From an uncultured Ruminococcus sp. (lineage in GTDB: Bacteria; Bacillota; Clostridia; Oscillospirales; Ruminococcaceae): 51,280 bases of DNA. The notes beneath the pieces are model-generated. The model was not told where the DNA came from, searched no databases, and was given only the letters and a program-made list of their open reading frames with translations. Positions 41,917-50,355 of the stretch are shown here, piece by piece (the first letter of the stretch is position 1; the number at the start of each line of letters is the position of its first letter). Both the position numbers and the translations under genes were made by a program. The stretch spans positions 1 to 51,280 of the forward strand of contig CANQWA010000019.1 of the NCBI GenBank assembly GCA_947627445.1. Direction: 5' to 3'.

Positions 41917-44127
41917 ATGGACAGTACCGCTGCACGCGATAAAAACACGATTTATCACGAAGAATTTTTGCTGAGCACCTTAAAATACATCATAAATGAC
42001 CGCAAGAAGGCTGAGGAAAATGGAGAACTCAAGGCGATGGTTCCGTATGGCAAAATGAAGGAAATCTTCCAATGCCCGGAGCCACTTCTATTTGTTTCGG
42101 AGTTCAATGCGCTCGGAAATAATAAGAATCAGTGCCGTAGGCTTTTTGAAGAGAAAAAAGAGAAATTTCAAATGATACGACTTCCCAATGAATACGACAT
42201 ATGGTGGAACACTTCTCAGGATAGGATAAATATCCGCCTGGGAATAGATAACAATAACCAACCGTCTGCTATGGCTCTTGGCGACACAACGGTTCATGGA
42301 CTCATAGCCGGTCAGACGGGCAGTGGTAAATCCGTGTTGCTTCACAGTCTTATTTTCAATCTCCTTGCCGAGTATCCGCCATGGGAGCTTGACCTATATC
42401 TTGCAGACTTCAAACGTGTGGAATTTTCCAAGTACATGGACGAAGCGCACAGTGCTCCGCATGTTGTGGCATGTGCTGCCACTGGTGAAATCAGATATGT
42501 GCTGAGTCTGATTCAACATATCGTGGACTGCATGAATGCAAGAGAGGATTTCTTCAAACGAATGGGCTATGAAAAGATAGCTAAGTTCCGAGATTCCTAT
42601 CCTGACATCGTGCTGCCGAGGATACTACTTATTGTAGACGAATTTCAGCAGCTATTCCTTGATGCGAGTACTAAAGAAAACGAACTGATTCAAAGAATGC
42701 TGACGGCAATCGTTAAAAAGGGAAGAGCTACCGGCGTACACCTTATCTTTGCTTCTCAGGAGATGAGTCAGACACTGTCGAGATCGGCGTTATCAAACTT
42801 TAGAATGAGAATTGCGCTAAACTGCGACTCGAATGTATCCATGGACGTGCTTGGAAACCGCGAAGCAGCTAACCTTGAAAAGAATTACGTTTATGTCAAC
42901 AACACCGACGGCTCAGCTCAGAATAACCGAAAATTTCATGTTCCCTTCGCAAATGACAGACCCGATGAAAATAACAGCATATACTTTGATGAATATCTCG
43001 AAGGAATCAGCAAGCGAGTCGAATCCTTCAATTACAGCAAAAATACAAAATTTTATCAAGAGGATTTTCAAGAGCCTCTCACAAAACTAACTGAAATCCT
43101 TGGAAAAATCAGACCATATAAGGAAAAAATCCGTTCGGAATATTTTGATGCTCTGACGCTAGGAAGATATGTGACTTTCAGCCCGCTGAAGTATGACATT
43201 CAGACGCTGTTTATTGAAAGAGGACGCAACCGCAATATTATGAGCATTTCCTCAAATTTAGAGGACATTTGCTATATGCAGAAGCTTCTTGCACTTAATT
43301 TCAGCTACGGCGATTCCGATAAGCCGCAGAACGCCTTTCATCACATGATTTTTTCCTTTATGCCCGCCACCGAGAGCGTCTATCGGCTCGATAAAGATCT
43401 TAGAGAAATGCAAGGTGGAGGCAATAATATTCAGGTATTCAGAAACCCCGAGGATTTTTCAAGATTGCAGGAAAAATTCAAACGGCTCAGGTTTATGCTT
43501 CCGCTTTATCAGGAGGCTGAGTCGCCGCTCGCCTTTGCCCTTATGAACTACGAACGGAATATTGCGGAGGAAATTCGCCGCAGACCGGAACTGAAAAAAG
43601 AGCGCAAAGCGTGTATTCCAATAATAACCGAACGGCTTAAGGATGTTACGTTTGAGAATGCTGAGGAAATCTGCTCAAAGCTTTCCGCTGAAGAAGGCAA
43701 GACGGTTATGGGTAAGATTGCCGAAAACGTCATCGAATTCTGCAAATACAAAAAAGACGCAGGTAGTGTTCTTCCACCGACGGTGATATGGCTTGTCGGA
43801 ATAGATATTATAGAAAGGCTTCCGGATTGGTTTCTTTATATGCTCAAAAATGGAATGGATTACAATCTCTTGTTCGTTTGCATGGCGGGGACAGATTTTG
43901 ACTCCATGATGCAGATTGCCAAGAGCTGTGATTATCTTTTTCTCGGAGGAAAAAACAAAAGGATTTATGACCGTCTTGCTGTAAACTTCACGTCAAGAGA
44001 ATCGGATTCCATAGCGCTTGACACTGTCATCAAGAGCAGCGGAGAGGAACGAAGCTTCAAAAAATATCGCTGCAGCTTCGGAAAACACGAAAGTGCAAGA
44101 ATCCCGTTTGAGGATATTCTGGGATAA
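41917..44127 (+). CDS. FtsK/SpoIIIE-like P-loop ATPase
   Basis: A 736-residue protein with an FtsK/SpoIIIE-type motor domain: Walker A GQTGSGKS at 132-139, then LYLADFKRVEFSKY, Walker B ILLIVDEFQQLF (Asp241-Glu242), and GVHLIFASQEM. A second, ATPase-like domain (about 480-736) has TVIWLVGIDIIERLPDW but no Walker A, so it is probably inactive, as in the tandem ATPases EssC/EccC. It lacks the membrane part of true FtsK and the gamma domain; membrane anchoring may come from the 757-residue protein of the same operon. Substrate (DNA or protein) unknown. Last gene of the operon. Confidence 0.85.
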   Translation: MDSTAARDKNTIYHEEFLLSTLKYIINDRKKAEENGELKAMVPYGKMKEIFQCPEPLLFVSEFNALGNNKNQCRRLFEEKKEKFQMIRLPNEYDIWWNTSQDRINIRLGIDNNNQPSAMALGDTTVHGLIAGQTGSGKSVLLHSLIFNLLAEYPPWELDLYLADFKRVEFSKYMDEAHSAPHVVACAATGEIRYVLSLIQHIVDCMNAREDFFKRMGYEKIAKFRDSYPDIVLPRILLIVDEFQQLFLDASTKENELIQRMLTAIVKKGRATGVHLIFASQEMSQTLSRSALSNFRMRIALNCDSNVSMDVLGNREAANLEKNYVYVNNTDGSAQNNRKFHVPFANDRPDENNSIYFDEYLEGISKRVESFNYSKNTKFYQEDFQEPLTKLTEILGKIRPYKEKIRSEYFDALTLGRYVTFSPLKYDIQTLFIERGRNRNIMSISSNLEDICYMQKLLALNFSYGDSDKPQNAFHHMIFSFMPATESVYRLDKDLREMQGGGNNIQVFRNPEDFSRLQEKFKRLRFMLPLYQEAESPLAFALMNYERNIAEEIRRRPELKKERKACIPIITERLKDVTFENAEEICSKLSAEEGKTVMGKIAENVIEFCKYKKDAGSVLPPTVIWLVGIDIIERLPDWFLYMLKNGMDYNLLFVCMAGTDFDSMMQIAKSCDYLFLGGKNKRIYDRLAVNFTSRESDSIALDTVIKSSGEERSFKKYRCSFGKHESARIPFEDILG

Positions 44128-44200
44128 GCCTAAAATAGAAGAGAGAGCATCAAATATTTGGCAATGTTGGCAGCGCACACTGCGGTCAATCATGATGATT

Positions 44201-44380
44201 AGAACACTGGAGCATGTTTCCATCAAAATGCAATTCACGTCTTTTTGGCGAATTTGGATGACTACTGCGTGGATAATATTTGCCGAGCGAAAGCCAGCCT
44301 GCATATTTTCGCCTTGTATGCACCAAAATGATACTCAAAAATCCGCATAAATACGTACTTTTGCTTAAAATTCGGAGACA
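44201..44380. mobile_element. MITE-like element, diverged copy 4 (reverse orientation)
   Basis: Read on the minus strand, this stretch gives GCGGATTTTTGAGTATCATT, TTGGTGCATACAAGG, ATGCAGGCTGGC, CTCGGCAAAT and CCAAATTCGCCAAAAAGAC in the same order and spacing as copy 3. It fills most of the gap 44128-44430. Beyond it I see no gene. Confidence 0.5.
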
Positions 44381-44430
44381 TTTTCCAAGTAAAACTCCAA
44401 AACAAAATAAAGCTTGTAGGGATTGTTCAA

Positions 44431-45668
44431 ATGAATACAAATGAAAAATATCAAATATTTATCAGCTATCGAAGAGATGGCGGGGAAGATCTTGCTACTC
44501 TTTTAAGGGATCGCTTTACAGCACTTGGATATAAAGTTTTTTTGATGTGGAAAGTCTTAGAACAGGTGATTTTAATATTCAATTACTTCGTGTCATAAAA
44601 GATTGCAATGATGTTCTATTGGTTCTTCCTCCCGGCGGATTAGATCGCTGCATCAACGATCCAGAAGATTGGGTGCGAAAAGAAATTGTATGTGCGCTGG
44701 AAAATAAAAAAAATATCATTCCAGTTATGAAAAGAAACTTTGTCTTTCCGGATCATTTACCTGAAGATATTGAGCCAATACGTAATAAGCAGGGAATATC
44801 AGCAGCTATGGATTTCTTTGATGCTGTCGTTGATAAAATTGCTTCAAAGTATCTTACAAGCAAACCAAAGGGAGAGGGAACGTCAGATGAGGAGCTTAGA
44901 AAGCTGAGTGAAGAGGGAGACCCCTCGGCAGCTAATGAACTTGGTATCCGGTTTGAATTGGGAACAAATTCTATCATGCCGACACAAATGACTTCTCATC
45001 AGGCAGCTCTATATTATTTTGAACTTGCTGCTAAGTTAGGAAATAATGCTGGTTATTATAATTTAGCTGCGATATATGAAAAGTGTGCATTCGATCTGAC
45101 TTTGATTTCTGATTATCGTATAGATATCAGTAATCTGACAAAAGATCCGGAGATTATTCGTACAAAATTATTTGAAATAGCGGAACAATACTATAATATT
45201 GCCGCCAAAAACAATTACCCTGCTGCCTTATACCGACTGGGAAATTTTAAGGAAAATAATAAGTGCCTGGATGAAGCATTAGTTTGTTATAAGGAAGCAG
45301 CTGAACAAGGGTATGTTCCGGCTCAAAATGCATTAGGATTCTTTTATCAAAACGGCATAGCTGTGAAGATGAATCTTGAGAAAGCAGAACAATATTATCA
45401 ACTTGCGGCAGATGCCGGTTTTACGCCTGCCATCTATAATCTGGCTGCGTTGATCGAAGCGAAAGATCCTGACAAAGCTGTTGATTATTATCAACGCGTT
45501 GCATACGGTGATGATGGTATTCCACAGGCGAGTTATGCCTTAGGAAGATGTTACGAGAAAATTTATAACGATATACCAGAAGCAGTAAGCTGTTATCGCA
45601 TAGCATATGGAAACGGCGTAATTGAGGCTGGCGAAGCTTTGCAAAGATGTCAAAACATTATTTTATAG
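44431..45668 (+). pseudogene. TIR domain protein with Sel1-like repeats, frameshifted in a T tract
   Basis: The gene starts at ATG 44431 (YQIFISYRRDGGEDLATLL, a typical TIR opening) after AGGGATTG. At 44537-44543 a run of seven Ts breaks the frame; eight would restore KVFFDVESLRTGDF. The rest is open: LLVLPPGGLDRC, DWVRKEIVCALENKKNIIPV (with the Glu expected in TIR NADases), then Sel1/TPR-like repeats (about 150-412; YYFELAAKLGNNAGYYNLA, YYQLAADAGFTPAIYNLAAL). TIR domains of this kind cleave NAD+ or make cyclic ADP-ribose signals. It heads a four-gene cluster. The slip could be a phase switch, real decay or a sequencing error. Confidence 0.8.
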
Positions 45669-45687
45669 TGTTGAAAGGTGATTCTAT

Positions 45688-47958
45688 ATGGAACATGAAA
45701 AGAGATACATTAAAGGACTCAAAAAGACGCATAAGAATATCTATGGAATAAATAACAAATATTTTACGATGATATATGTTGGAGTTTTTGGTCTTTGGCT
45801 TGTTTGCGTTATGGAGATGGTTATCAAGAATATACCATTAGCTTTAAGAATAGTCATAATTACTGTATTTTTGTTACTATGCTTAATTTACGGATATATA
45901 AGCAAACCATCTGATCTGAATCATATAAAACCATATGTTAGGACAAATGGGTTTGAGTTTCTGGGGCTTTTTAACCTTAAAGGTAATAACATCACAAACA
46001 CAAAGGATGTGTTATCCCGAGAGGAAGAAGCCAGATGTATGCATCAAGTGGTAGAAGAGATCATTTTCCCTCAAACTAGTATAAAGCAGGCGCTTTGTAT
46101 TACCGGCGAAAGTGGATGCGGTAAATCTACCATCATTTCCTTTTTTAAACATAACTATTCAAATGACTATGATTTTTACGATTTTACTGGAAATTATATG
46201 ACATTTGAGTCATATCTGACAGAACTATTTGGCAGTAATTTGGATCAGGCATTGGCGTCAAAAACACATAATCGAAAAATTGTTTTTATACTGGATCAAT
46301 TTGAAAGATATTTCTATCTGGATCAAAAAAGAAAAGCTGAAGTAAAAAAATGCATGGAGATACTATGCAGAAAGAACTCAGCAATTATCCTCTCGATGCG
46401 GCAAGAACATTTAGCAGATTTTATGAAAGAATTTGATATGAACAACTTAAAGGATGAGAATCATGGCGTCTCAAATAACACGCAAAAAGGTGTTTTAAAA
46501 ACGCTTGTTTCAGTTGTAAAAGAAAAGGAATCCTCGTTAACACTACACAGCAGAAATGGAATGAAGGTAACCAAATGTAAGGGAGAAAAGATCATTGATA
46601 ATTTACAAGTGCACATTGAACAAGTGGGTGAATCTCATTCAAGAACAACACTGGATCCAATTGGCGCTACATTGTTCTATTGTAAAAATCAAAATGAAAT
46701 ATCGGTGCAAAAAGGTGGAAAGACCAGAAACTCGACCATTGTTTTATCTAAATTAGAGAAGCTGTTTGGTGAGTATGGAAAGCGGTTATATGAAAAATAT
46801 CAATCAGCGCCATTAATCAAGCAGCAGATTATTTATCACATGCTGGAGTTTGATAAAAAAGTCAGAAGGTTATCGGATGATGAGCTGGTACTCAAATATT
46901 CCATAGAGGATTATAGTCTGATCAATGAGTATTTTGATACACAATTAGCCTCATGCAGTGATTATTATAATGCTACCCGTATCATGTATTTACTGAGTTC
47001 TGCCAGATTAAATCATGTTTCTATAAAACGTGAAGATATAGAACAGGGCTTGTTCGTGAATCAATTTGATAAGCAAGGACATGAACACCTTCTTGAAACC
47101 ATTGACGAATTGGAAACGCTGCAACTGATAAGAAAAAATACAGAAGATAGTGATTTAGAATATGAAATAGCTCATGATTACATCGCAGCAGAGTTCATGA
47201 ATTTCAGTCAATCCAACATGAATAGAAATACACGAAGTGCTTTGGATATATACATTGCCGAATCGCTGGATACTAAAATGAAAAAACATTTACGTGAGAA
47301 GAAAAGACATGCAAGAAAAGCATTAAAGGATAAATATTTTTTTAAGATCACATTAATGTCCATCATAGGACAGATCATCATAGACTTGATATATCGAATA
47401 GTTATCGATCCGTGGCAAACTGTACTATATGAGTTTAATCCATGTAAGGATATGCATCCCTTATATCCGCTCTTTATCAACCTGATCAGTGTTATATATC
47501 TGTATCATATGTATGATAAAGTTGCAAAATATTATCGTGGAGAAAAGTGGAAAAGAATCAGAAAAATTTATTTTCTCGAAATGGTCATCGCAATATTGGG
47601 TGTAGCCTGCTATCCACATTATTTAGCATTTGATGGCGGAGATTTAGCAATAGTTGGTTTCAATTTTGCTTTTTTGCTAAACGAATCCAATCAACAGGCT
47701 TGTCGCAATGAACTTCGTGTTTATGGTTTGCGGACAGCGCTGGTTGGATCAGCTTTTGCTGTTGTACATATATTGTTTTTTGCTTTTAATCGCACTTTTG
47801 AATCACATTTGATTTTTTTGGAGGGTGCTGTGTTTTCTTTGCTTGTTGGATTTGCATATACTTCACATATGACAAAGGAGTTTCTGAACGGAAGAAGAGC
47901 TGATGCAGCAAGCGAGAAAATAAAAATTATCAGCTTAACCCATGACGAAAATAAATAG
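45688..47958 (+). CDS. Membrane STAND/NACHT-like P-loop NTPase
   Basis: A 756-residue protein with two N-terminal membrane helices (about 27-48 and 50-70), a P-loop NTPase domain (Walker A GESGCGKST at 140-148; Walker B IVFILDQFERYF about 198-209), a helical/winged-helix region (LIRKNTEDSDLEYEIAHDYI), and four or more C-terminal membrane helices (from about 550). The order resembles membrane-linked STAND sensor ATPases of bacterial conflict systems. It starts 19 nt after the TIR-Sel1 gene. Likely role: a sensor or switch, or a membrane effector; inferred from context. Confidence 0.8.
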   Translation: MEHEKRYIKGLKKTHKNIYGINNKYFTMIYVGVFGLWLVCVMEMVIKNIPLALRIVIITVFLLLCLIYGYISKPSDLNHIKPYVRTNGFEFLGLFNLKGNNITNTKDVLSREEEARCMHQVVEEIIFPQTSIKQALCITGESGCGKSTIISFFKHNYSNDYDFYDFTGNYMTFESYLTELFGSNLDQALASKTHNRKIVFILDQFERYFYLDQKRKAEVKKCMEILCRKNSAIILSMRQEHLADFMKEFDMNNLKDENHGVSNNTQKGVLKTLVSVVKEKESSLTLHSRNGMKVTKCKGEKIIDNLQVHIEQVGESHSRTTLDPIGATLFYCKNQNEISVQKGGKTRNSTIVLSKLEKLFGEYGKRLYEKYQSAPLIKQQIIYHMLEFDKKVRRLSDDELVLKYSIEDYSLINEYFDTQLASCSDYYNATRIMYLLSSARLNHVSIKREDIEQGLFVNQFDKQGHEHLLETIDELETLQLIRKNTEDSDLEYEIAHDYIAAEFMNFSQSNMNRNTRSALDIYIAESLDTKMKKHLREKKRHARKALKDKYFFKITLMSIIGQIIIDLIYRIVIDPWQTVLYEFNPCKDMHPLYPLFINLISVIYLYHMYDKVAKYYRGEKWKRIRKIYFLEMVIAILGVACYPHYLAFDGGDLAIVGFNFAFLLNESNQQACRNELRVYGLRTALVGSAFAVVHILFFAFNRTFESHLIFLEGAVFSLLVGFAYTSHMTKEFLNGRRADAASEKIKIISLTHDENK

Positions 47959-47981
47959 AGGAATGAGGCAGAAGAGAAGAT

Positions 47982-48827
47982 ATGATAGGTATTGTTGATG
48001 TAGGTGGTGGTCTGCGGGATATATATGGTGCGGGAATCATGGATAAACTGATGCAGCATCATATCAAGCTGGATTATGCGATTGGCGTATCTGCTGGCAG
48101 TGCCAATATAACATCATATGCATCCGGTCAGATAGGAAGGAATTATCGATACTATATTGATTATTCTTCTCGTCCCCAGTACATGAGTTTCAGAGAATAC
48201 TTTAAGAATGGTTCATATATTAATTTGGATTATATATATGGAACGCTTTATAATTCCGGAGGAGAAGATCCTCTTGATTATCCAGCCATTTTGAAGAACA
48301 GCATGGACTTTAATATAGTTGCCGCAAATGCTAAAACCGGAAAAGCAGTATATTTTGGTAAGGAAGATTTGAAACAGGATGATTATGGAATTATTAAGGC
48401 TTCCAGTAATGTGCCATTGATCAATTCAGCCTATAAATGGAATCATGCGTATTATTATGATGGAGGGATAGTTGATCCGATTCCGTATCAGTATGCATTG
48501 AGAAAAGGGTGCGACAGGCTAATTGTTATTTTGACAAGACCCTATGATTTTTACATGGAACGCGGAATTGAGTGCCATTTAGCCTGGTGCATATCACGAA
48601 AATTTCCGTATATAGCAAATTTATTAAAAAATCGTTCCGAATTGTACAATAAGCAATTGGATGCATGCAAACAGCTTGAAATAAAAGGCATTGTCTGCAT
48701 TGTCTCACCCGAGAAAACAGGTAAGATGAAAATGCTGACCAAAGATAAAAAGAGTTTGCAGCTTATGTATGACGAGGGACTTCATGATGCAAAAAAAGTG
48801 ATTGATTTTATTCAATCAAGCCGATAA
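47982..48827 (+). CDS. Patatin-like phospholipase
   Basis: A 281-residue patatin-fold acyl hydrolase. Seen: the oxyanion-hole GGGLRDIYGAG (residues 8-18), nucleophile Ser37 in GVSAGS, and Asp160 in the DGG motif of the Ser-Asp dyad. All catalytic elements are present. It resembles the YjjU/RssA-type bacterial patatins, but context matters: it lies between a STAND NTPase and a RyR-domain membrane protein. Patatins are known effectors in CBASS-type immunity, where they degrade membrane phospholipids. AGAGAAG precedes the ATG; the gene starts 23 nt after the NTPase gene. Confidence 0.9.
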   Translation: MIGIVDVGGGLRDIYGAGIMDKLMQHHIKLDYAIGVSAGSANITSYASGQIGRNYRYYIDYSSRPQYMSFREYFKNGSYINLDYIYGTLYNSGGEDPLDYPAILKNSMDFNIVAANAKTGKAVYFGKEDLKQDDYGIIKASSNVPLINSAYKWNHAYYYDGGIVDPIPYQYALRKGCDRLIVILTRPYDFYMERGIECHLAWCISRKFPYIANLLKNRSELYNKQLDACKQLEIKGIVCIVSPEKTGKMKMLTKDKKSLQLMYDEGLHDAKKVIDFIQSSR

Positions 48828-48894
48828 AAATTTCATACTGCTTAAGCACCTTCTCAACTCTATTGGTGCCTTTGCAGAAAGGCAGATTATCATA

Positions 48895-50337
48895 ATGATA
48901 AAAAATAGGAAAAGAAAAAAATTTTTTTATATTTTATATATCCTTCCTTTTTGTTTGGGAACGATAGGGTATTGCTATTATGATCATTTATCCTTAACGG
49001 ATGCGGCATTCAACAGCCTATTGTTTTATTTTTTAAACAACGGCAATACTCCCGATAATTATATGGTTGAAATTGCTCGTTGGACGGCTCCAATTGTGAC
49101 AGCAAGTTGGATTCTATCATTTATATTGACATTTCATAAAATAGTACATGATCTTATAGCTCGAATTGGCGGCAGAGCAGTGGCGGTGTATGGTCAAACT
49201 GATGATGCGAAAAAAATTCTGACACAACTTGGAATGCGCGGAATAGCGTGTGGTGTTGATGCTATTAGCGGTGTAAAAAAATACATATTACTTGGAAGCG
49301 AGGATGACAATCTGCGTTGGATGATATCAAATAATCACATGATATCCGATGAAATCTCCATCTTTTCCCGCGTATCATCATTAACACAAAGAAAAGCCAC
49401 AGGTAATCTTTATTTGTTTAATGAGAATGAAATTGCTGCCAGGCTTTATTGGAAAGAACGTTTTCTTTACCCATATGTCAAAGAAAATGCGTATAAATAC
49501 AAAATCGTATTTTTAAATTTTAATGCATTATCGAAGGAACTATTGAAAACTGCTTTACAAATGAATATTTTTTCTCCAAAACAAATTTTGGAATATCATG
49601 TGTTTGGGGCATATTCTGAATTTAAAAATATATATCATGGAATAAACCGCATTAAGGATACTGTTATATATCACGATTCCGAATGGCACGATCACTTGGA
49701 TTTATTATCAAACAGCGACAGAATCATAATTTGTGATGATATTTCTTTAGCAATGAACGTTTTATTTTCAATAAGCAAAATTAGAATTGAATTACTTTTA
49801 AATGAACCTTTATTCGCAGATACTTTAGATCAGAGAAATCGTATAGATGTTTATCCATATAAAGCCACATCCATGACACCGGAGCATATTATAAATGAAG
49901 ATATGCTTTATCATGCAAAAATGATCAATCTTGCATATGCAAATATGTATAGCGGTATTGAAAAAAATGAGAAAAATCTTCAAGCCGAATGGAATAAGCT
50001 AAATACTTTTACAAAGTATTCTAACATAAGTTCAGCAGATTATCACGAAATGCAAAGAAAAATGTTGGAATATGATGGGTATAGTATCCATCAACTTAAA
50101 TCCGATGAAAAGCTTGCCGATCTGTATTCGAATCTTGAACATATCCGATGGTGCAGATACCATTACTTGAATAATTGGGAATATGGCGTTCCACCAGACG
50201 GAAAAAATAAGGATATAGATAAACGTATTCATAAAGATCTTATCGATTATGAAGAACTTACAGCAGAAGAAAAGAAAAAAGATCTAGATAATGTTTTATT
50301 GATGTTTTCAATAGATAGCGATATGAATAGAAATTGA
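48895..50337 (+). CDS. Two-TM TrkA-N-like protein with C-terminal RyR domain
   Basis: A 480-residue protein. Two membrane helices (about 8-30 and 66-85) flank a possible pore-like loop. Then comes a TrkA-N/Rossmann-type region (GGRAVAVYGQTDDAKKILTQ, KKYILLGSEDD), a second Rossmann-like part, and a C-terminal RyR domain (about 405-475; NLEHIRWCRYHYLNNWEYG, then KRIHKDLIDYEELTAEEKKK). RyR and TrkA-N domains have been placed in nucleotide-signalled bacterial conflict systems. A two-TM plus TrkA-like layout is that of potassium channels. I prefer the ATG at 48895; an upstream in-frame start at 48802 would overlap the patatin gene. A candidate membrane effector gated by a nucleotide. Confidence 0.75.
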   Translation: MIKNRKRKKFFYILYILPFCLGTIGYCYYDHLSLTDAAFNSLLFYFLNNGNTPDNYMVEIARWTAPIVTASWILSFILTFHKIVHDLIARIGGRAVAVYGQTDDAKKILTQLGMRGIACGVDAISGVKKYILLGSEDDNLRWMISNNHMISDEISIFSRVSSLTQRKATGNLYLFNENEIAARLYWKERFLYPYVKENAYKYKIVFLNFNALSKELLKTALQMNIFSPKQILEYHVFGAYSEFKNIYHGINRIKDTVIYHDSEWHDHLDLLSNSDRIIICDDISLAMNVLFSISKIRIELLLNEPLFADTLDQRNRIDVYPYKATSMTPEHIINEDMLYHAKMINLAYANMYSGIEKNEKNLQAEWNKLNTFTKYSNISSADYHEMQRKMLEYDGYSIHQLKSDEKLADLYSNLEHIRWCRYHYLNNWEYGVPPDGKNKDIDKRIHKDLIDYEELTAEEKKKDLDNVLLMFSIDSDMNRN

Positions 50338-50355
50338 GTGTGATCATGAGTAAAT

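Noticed and set aside
38023-44127. Type VII secretion locus
   Set aside because: There is an FtsK/EssC-like ATPase, but no convincing WXG100 protein, EsaA, EssA or EssB homologue. The small helical proteins do not have the WXG pattern.
44547-45668. Intact 373-codon gene starting at GTG 44547
   Set aside because: It would lack the first 38 residues of the TIR domain, which are present upstream in another frame behind a good start site.
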